Part shown: piece by piece, positions 5,310 to 8,066 of the stretch
Position numbering within the stretch: position 1 is the stretch's first letter
Layout: every line of letters starts with the position of its first letter
DNA from: Scalindua_A sp046757465
Lineage (GTDB): Bacteria; Planctomycetota; Brocadiia; Brocadiales; Scalinduaceae
NCBI GenBank assembly: GCA_046757465.1
Contig: JBHHYH010000096.1
Location: 1-8,066, forward strand
DNA: 8,066 nucleotides
Reading direction: 5' to 3'
Translations under genes and position numbers: made by a program
The notes under the pieces: generated by a model
Databases searched by the model: none
Told to the model about the DNA's origin: nothing
What the model saw: only the letters and a program-made list of their open reading frames with translations

Positions 5310-6629
5310 ATGTCGCAAAGAAAGGATACGTCTTCTGACGTTTTAGAAATAGATTCTACGCATCAAGTTGAGGGCAATGTTGTAACTCGAAGAAAACGGA
5401 AATCATCACGATGGATGAATTCTAATAGGTTTAGATGGATATTCCAGATCGTGTTCTTGATTATAACAATATATATAGGATGGAAGTTTTATTTATTTGT
5501 CCAATATTGTGAAACCGGTGGTGCTACTAAGTTTGTATCGAGACCACCGGGGGTAGAGGCATTTTTACCTATAGGCGCATTTATGGGGCTTAAGTATTTT
5601 TTGGGTACAGGTAAGGTAGATCCTATACATCCGGCAGGCTTTGTTATATTTGCTTCTATATTGATAACATCATTTCTTTTTCAAAGAGGTTTCTGCAGCT
5701 GGGTATGTCCGGTTGGCACAATATCTGAATGGGCTTGGCGTTTTGGAGATTGGATAAAATCTAAATTCAACAGGGAGGTTAAATATTGGGTAGAAATGTT
5801 TCCGGTAAAATTGACATGTGGTCTCAGCATGATATCAACCCCTATTGTTGCATTGATGCTCCTCGATGTTATAAGTTTTGAATCATTTAAATCACCAAAC
5901 ATGAAGGTTATTTTTCCTCTTATGATTGCGGCCATAATCATACCTTTTGCCCTTCCCAGAAAAGTATGGCCTGCCCGTGTGGAAGATTCTATTGCGCGTG
6001 CATGGAAATATTCTATCTTGGCTTTTTTCGCAGTTACCATTTTGATTAAGATGCCGGCTGAACAGATTGGGTTGATTCTTGACAGAGCTCCATATATGAA
6101 GGTTGCGGATATAATGATGATGAAATTTTTTCTTCATCTTTCCATGCTGGCAATAATTGTCTTGTCTGTTATGTTTATTTTTTCCATCTTCAACAAGAAT
6201 TACTGGTGTAGATATTTTTGTCCATACGGTGCCTTGATTGGTATTTTAGGATGGGCCAGCGCACTCAGAATAGTAAGAAACAAAAAGACATGTATTGATT
6301 GCAGTAAATGTACTATTGCCTGTCCCGTGTATATTGAGGTGGAGAAAAAGAACACCGTTTATAATCTGGAATGTCTGGCTTGCTATGATTGTGTTAAAGT
6401 ATGTCCCGTAAGCGACACACTTGATATGAAAATTATCGGAATTGGTAAAAAGATCCACTATGCAGTATATGCAGGTCTTGCCGTTGGTTTATTTGTCATT
6501 TTTATGAACACGGCAAGGTTTACTGGATACTGGTACAATAATATAACATTGCAGGAATACATGTACAGGATTGCAGATATAGATAATCCTAAGTATCAAC
6601 ATAGACAGGGAAAGTTTGAAGTCGAATAG
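5310..6629 (+). CDS. NapH/NosR/CcoG-like membrane 4Fe-4S polyferredoxin
   Basis: This 439-residue inner-membrane iron-sulfur protein probably passes electrons between the quinone pool or a membrane donor and a soluble or periplasmic partner; the partner is not identifiable. A basic N-terminal tail (RRKRKSSR, 27-34) precedes the first helix (about 43-62). Other helices lie at about 109-125, 170-187, 199-216, 234-250, 273-293 and 382-400. Two NapH/NosR-type CxxxCP motifs follow membrane segments: C129/C133 (CSWVCP) and C300/C304 (CRYFCP). Two ferredoxin motifs come next: CIDCSKCTIACP (C328, C331, C334, C338) and CLACYDCVKVCP (C355, C358, C361, C365). Each motif is complete, enough for two [4Fe-4S] clusters. 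It lacks the long periplasmic flavin-binding domain of full NosR and the C-terminal Ig-like domain of CcoG, so I give no gene symbol. It is transcribed divergently from ispG and followed 35 nt later by the DICT-domain gene, probably in one transcript. Confidence 0.85.
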   Translation: MSQRKDTSSDVLEIDSTHQVEGNVVTRRKRKSSRWMNSNRFRWIFQIVFLIITIYIGWKFYLFVQYCETGGATKFVSRPPGVEAFLPIGAFMGLKYFLGTGKVDPIHPAGFVIFASILITSFLFQRGFCSWVCPVGTISEWAWRFGDWIKSKFNREVKYWVEMFPVKLTCGLSMISTPIVALMLLDVISFESFKSPNMKVIFPLMIAAIIIPFALPRKVWPARVEDSIARAWKYSILAFFAVTILIKMPAEQIGLILDRAPYMKVADIMMMKFFLHLSMLAIIVLSVMFIFSIFNKNYWCRYFCPYGALIGILGWASALRIVRNKKTCIDCSKCTIACPVYIEVEKKNTVYNLECLACYDCVKVCPVSDTLDMKIIGIGKKIHYAVYAGLAVGLFVIFMNTARFTGYWYNNITLQEYMYRIADIDNPKYQHRQGKFEVE

Positions 6630-6642
6630 ATTTCGTCAGGTT

Positions 6643-6666
6643 ATAGGATTTCCGAAATAGTCCTAT
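6643..6666 (+). promoter_or_regulatory. Hairpin overlapping the start of the DICT-domain gene
   Basis: ATAGGA (6643-6648) can pair with TCCTAT (6661-6666), with two further T-A pairs possible inside. The AT of the start codon at 6665 lies in the 3' arm. The only nearby Shine-Dalgarno-like AGGA is in the 5' arm, 16 nt from the start. Folding would hide both and could dampen translation or link it to passing ribosomes. The stem is short; tentative. Confidence 0.3.
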
Positions 6667-7243
6667 GTTAAATACAAATAACCTTTTTCATGACTTGATA
6701 GTAGAAGTAAGGGCCTTAACAGAATTTCACAACCCCAGTTCGCTTTTTGAAGACCTCCATACGGATTCACTTGATGGCGAATATCATTTTACGACCTCAA
6801 GGGAAACCATGCTGATGATAAGCAGGGTTATCGAAGACTCTTTGAAGTTACATAAAAAACGATGTTCATTATATTCAGGATTTCAAGAATTAAGTAGATT
6901 TAAGGAACACAGTGAAAGATATGAAAAATTAGCAAACTATGCTGACCAGATATTTGTTATAGGCGTTGCGGATTCACCTGTTGAAAAAATTGCAGTTAAT
7001 GTTCATATACTGACAAAAAATGCAGACATAATCCGCGAAAACTGGATATCAATCATTAAAAATAAGAATATCCATATTTCACTGATAGCACAAGAAATAC
7101 CTTCCGGGAAACATCACGAAAGGTATGTAGGTTTTTACACAAACAGTAAGGTACTTACCGAAAAAGCTGTAGATTTGTTAATTGCTAAAAAAATACTGAG
7201 TGATGCCACACTCTTAGGCAAACAAACCTATTTTAATATTTAA
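6665..7243 (+). CDS. Stand-alone DICT-type sensory domain protein
   Basis: This 192-residue soluble protein has no signal peptide or membrane segment. From about residue 45 it resembles the DICT sensory domain, first noted in diguanylate cyclases and two-component proteins. The marks are MLMISRVIED (49-58), SLYSGFQ (68-74), RYEKLANYADQIFVIG (85-100), ENWISII (125-131) and YVGFYTN (154-160) in family order. No GGDEF, kinase, receiver or DNA-binding domain is attached, so any output must come through a partner protein. The ligand of DICT domains is not established. The frame is closed by a stop at 6644-6646, and the ATG at 6665 is the first usable start. It has no well-spaced ribosome binding site and lies in a small hairpin. 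It starts 35 nt after the polyferredoxin gene, suggesting a shared transcript and perhaps redox sensing. Domain assignment comes from remembered pattern and is moderate. Confidence 0.65.
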   Translation: MLNTNNLFHDLIVEVRALTEFHNPSSLFEDLHTDSLDGEYHFTTSRETMLMISRVIEDSLKLHKKRCSLYSGFQELSRFKEHSERYEKLANYADQIFVIGVADSPVEKIAVNVHILTKNADIIRENWISIIKNKNIHISLIAQEIPSGKHHERYVGFYTNSKVLTEKAVDLLIAKKILSDATLLGKQTYFNI

Positions 7244-7244
7244 C

Positions 7245-7295
7245 ACAAATCCCCCTTAGTCCCCCTTTAGTAAAGGGGGATTTAGGGGGATTTGT
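7245..7295. repeat. Long hairpin of C5/G5 blocks, possible terminator
   Basis: ACAAATCCCCCT (7245-7256) pairs perfectly with AGGGGGATTTGT (7284-7295). After one T-T mismatch, 7258-7268 pairs with 7272-7282, including a second C5/G5 block and one G-T pair, around an AGT loop. This gives 23 pairs in 51 nt. Similar two-block CCCCC/GGGGG palindromes are common dispersed repeats in many bacteria. It begins 1 nt after the stop of the DICT gene and should strongly hinder transcription from either side, though no U-run makes it a textbook terminator. Confidence 0.75.
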
Positions 7296-7306
7296 CAATT
7301 CTGAGG

Positions 7307-7358
7307 AGCCCCCGCTGATAGCCCCCGCATCTTGCTTACAGCAAGGCAGCTATGGGGG
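7307..7358. repeat. Second, compound palindromic element
   Basis: Nested pairings are visible: CCCCC (7309-7313) with GGGGG (7354-7358), ATAGC (7318-7322) with GCTAT (7349-7353), and CTTGC (7331-7335) with GCAAG (7341-7345). AGCCCCCGC also occurs twice directly (7307-7315 and 7320-7328), so an alternative pairing of the G5 block with the second C5 block is possible. It lies 11 nt after the first hairpin and 22 nt before bshB1. It is probably a mobile short palindrome, not a regulator. Confidence 0.5.
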
Positions 7359-7380
7359 TCGCTGTAGTACTAAATACAAG

Positions 7381-8066
7381 ATGTCAGATACGAAAATAAC
7401 AGTTCTTGCCATAAGTCCACACCCTGATGATGTAGAAGGGGGTATGGGAGGTAGTATAATTAAATTCCTGAAACTTGGCCATGAAGTTCATATTGTCGAT
7501 CTTACAAATGGGGAACCCACACCGCATGGTACCACAGAAATAAGGCGTAAAGAATGCAAAAAGGCAACCGATTTACTTGGTTTAACCAGCAGAACAACTC
7601 TTAACTTTCCAAACCGTTATCTTTTTGACCATATAGAAGCAAGGGAAAAAGTAGCTGAAGTTATTCGTAGAGTAAGGCCAGATATCCTATTCTTACCATA
7701 TTGGGAAGATGCTCACCCAGATCATATACAGACTACGCAGATAGGTGAGGCGGCAAGATTTTATGCAAAATTAACAAAGACTGACATGGCAGGTGAACCA
7801 TGGTATCCTAGACGTATTTTTTATTATCTATGGTCTCACCTGAGAGTTCATCTTTCACCGGCATTTATTATTGACATTAGTGATGAGTTTGAAAAAAAGG
7901 TTGAGGCGGTAAAATCCTATGAGTCTCAATTCGCTTTTAATGAAGAAAGATGGAAGCATATAAATGGAGTATTGCATGCTTATGGGCAGTATTATGGATT
8001 ATTGATTGGAACACAGTATGGAGAACCATTCGCAAGTCGTGAAAAGTTAGGGTTGAGAGACATAAG
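7381..8066 (+). CDS. bshB1: BshB1-type bacillithiol biosynthesis deacetylase (3' end cut by window)
   Basis: This zinc deacetylase of the PIG-L/LmbE family removes the acetyl group from GlcNAc-malate to give GlcN-malate, the second step of bacillithiol synthesis; many homologues also act on related amide substrates. The 228 visible codons cover nearly the whole usual length (about 235-240). SPHPDDVEGG (12-21) supplies zinc ligands H14 and D17, with D16 as the likely catalytic base. HPDH (112-115) supplies the third zinc ligand, H115. DLTNGEPTPHGT, PYWEDAHPDH and the late VKSYESQF follow the order in Bacillus BshB1, favouring bacillithiol over mycothiol-type or general LmbE enzymes. The start is ATG 7381; no clear Shine-Dalgarno sequence precedes it (CTAAATACAAG). 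Two palindromes separate it from the DICT gene, so it probably has its own promoter, which I cannot place. No bshA or bshC is visible in the window. Confidence 0.82.
   Translation, partial: MSDTKITVLAISPHPDDVEGGMGGSIIKFLKLGHEVHIVDLTNGEPTPHGTTEIRRKECKKATDLLGLTSRTTLNFPNRYLFDHIEAREKVAEVIRRVRPDILFLPYWEDAHPDHIQTTQIGEAARFYAKLTKTDMAGEPWYPRRIFYYLWSHLRVHLSPAFIIDISDEFEKKVEAVKSYESQFAFNEERWKHINGVLHAYGQYYGLLIGTQYGEPFASREKLGLRDI

Noticed and set aside
5310..6629. Calling the polyferredoxin nosR, napH or ccoG
   Set aside because: The core motifs are shared, but the long periplasmic domain of NosR and the C-terminal domain of CcoG are missing, and no nos, nap or cco genes are nearby.
7245..7358. CRISPR array or attachment site
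   Set aside because: The repeats are two different palindromes, without regular spacers, and there are no cas, integrase or tRNA genes.

Overview
The window is AT-rich bacterial DNA. Its genes suggest a diderm bacterium that makes isoprenoids by the MEP (non-mevalonate) route, handles low-potential electrons through membrane iron-sulfur proteins and probably makes a bacillithiol-type thiol. I lean towards a planctomycete of the anammox type (Brocadiales). This rests on general gene content, the enlarged RseP and the dispersed short palindromes, not on any diagnostic gene, so it is a weak inference.

Layout. Positions 1-373 hold no convincing gene. They contain a free-standing hairpin (58-96) and three diverged copies of a short palindromic repeat with ATTCCCG/CGGGAAT arms. 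The last copy abuts the ribosome binding site of a plus-strand DUF374 acyltransferase gene (374-1054). That gene converges on, and overlaps by 14 bp, the end of a minus-strand operon read from about 5085 down to 1041: ispG, dxr, then a site-2 protease gene of the rseP type. ispG and dxr are 1 nt apart. dxr and rseP overlap by 13 nt, and the rseP ribosome binding site lies inside dxr. The RseP homologue is long (604 aa) and appears to carry four PDZ domains instead of the two in E. coli.

A 267-bp divergent intergenic region (5043-5309) holds a candidate promoter for each direction, a perfect 16-bp palindrome at the predicted start of the ispG transcript and a directly repeated 7-mer. To its right, on the plus strand, are a NapH/NosR/CcoG-like membrane polyferredoxin gene (5310-6629) and, 35 nt later, a small gene for a stand-alone DICT-type sensory domain (6665-7243). 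Two consecutive palindromic elements (7245-7295 and about 7307-7358) then separate these from bshB1, a bacillithiol-pathway deacetylase gene that runs off the right edge.

How the genes may work together. IspG and DXR are two enzymes of one pathway, and IspG needs a [4Fe-4S] cluster and reducing power. The divergently transcribed polyferredoxin moves low-potential electrons at the membrane, and bacillithiol maintains thiol and metal balance. A shared redox or iron-sulfur theme is plausible but inferred from adjacency only. I found no CRISPR array, tRNA, rRNA, phage gene or intact insertion sequence, and no clear case for a wholly new system. The best leads are the four-PDZ RseP, the polyferredoxin-DICT pair and the palindromes at gene boundaries.
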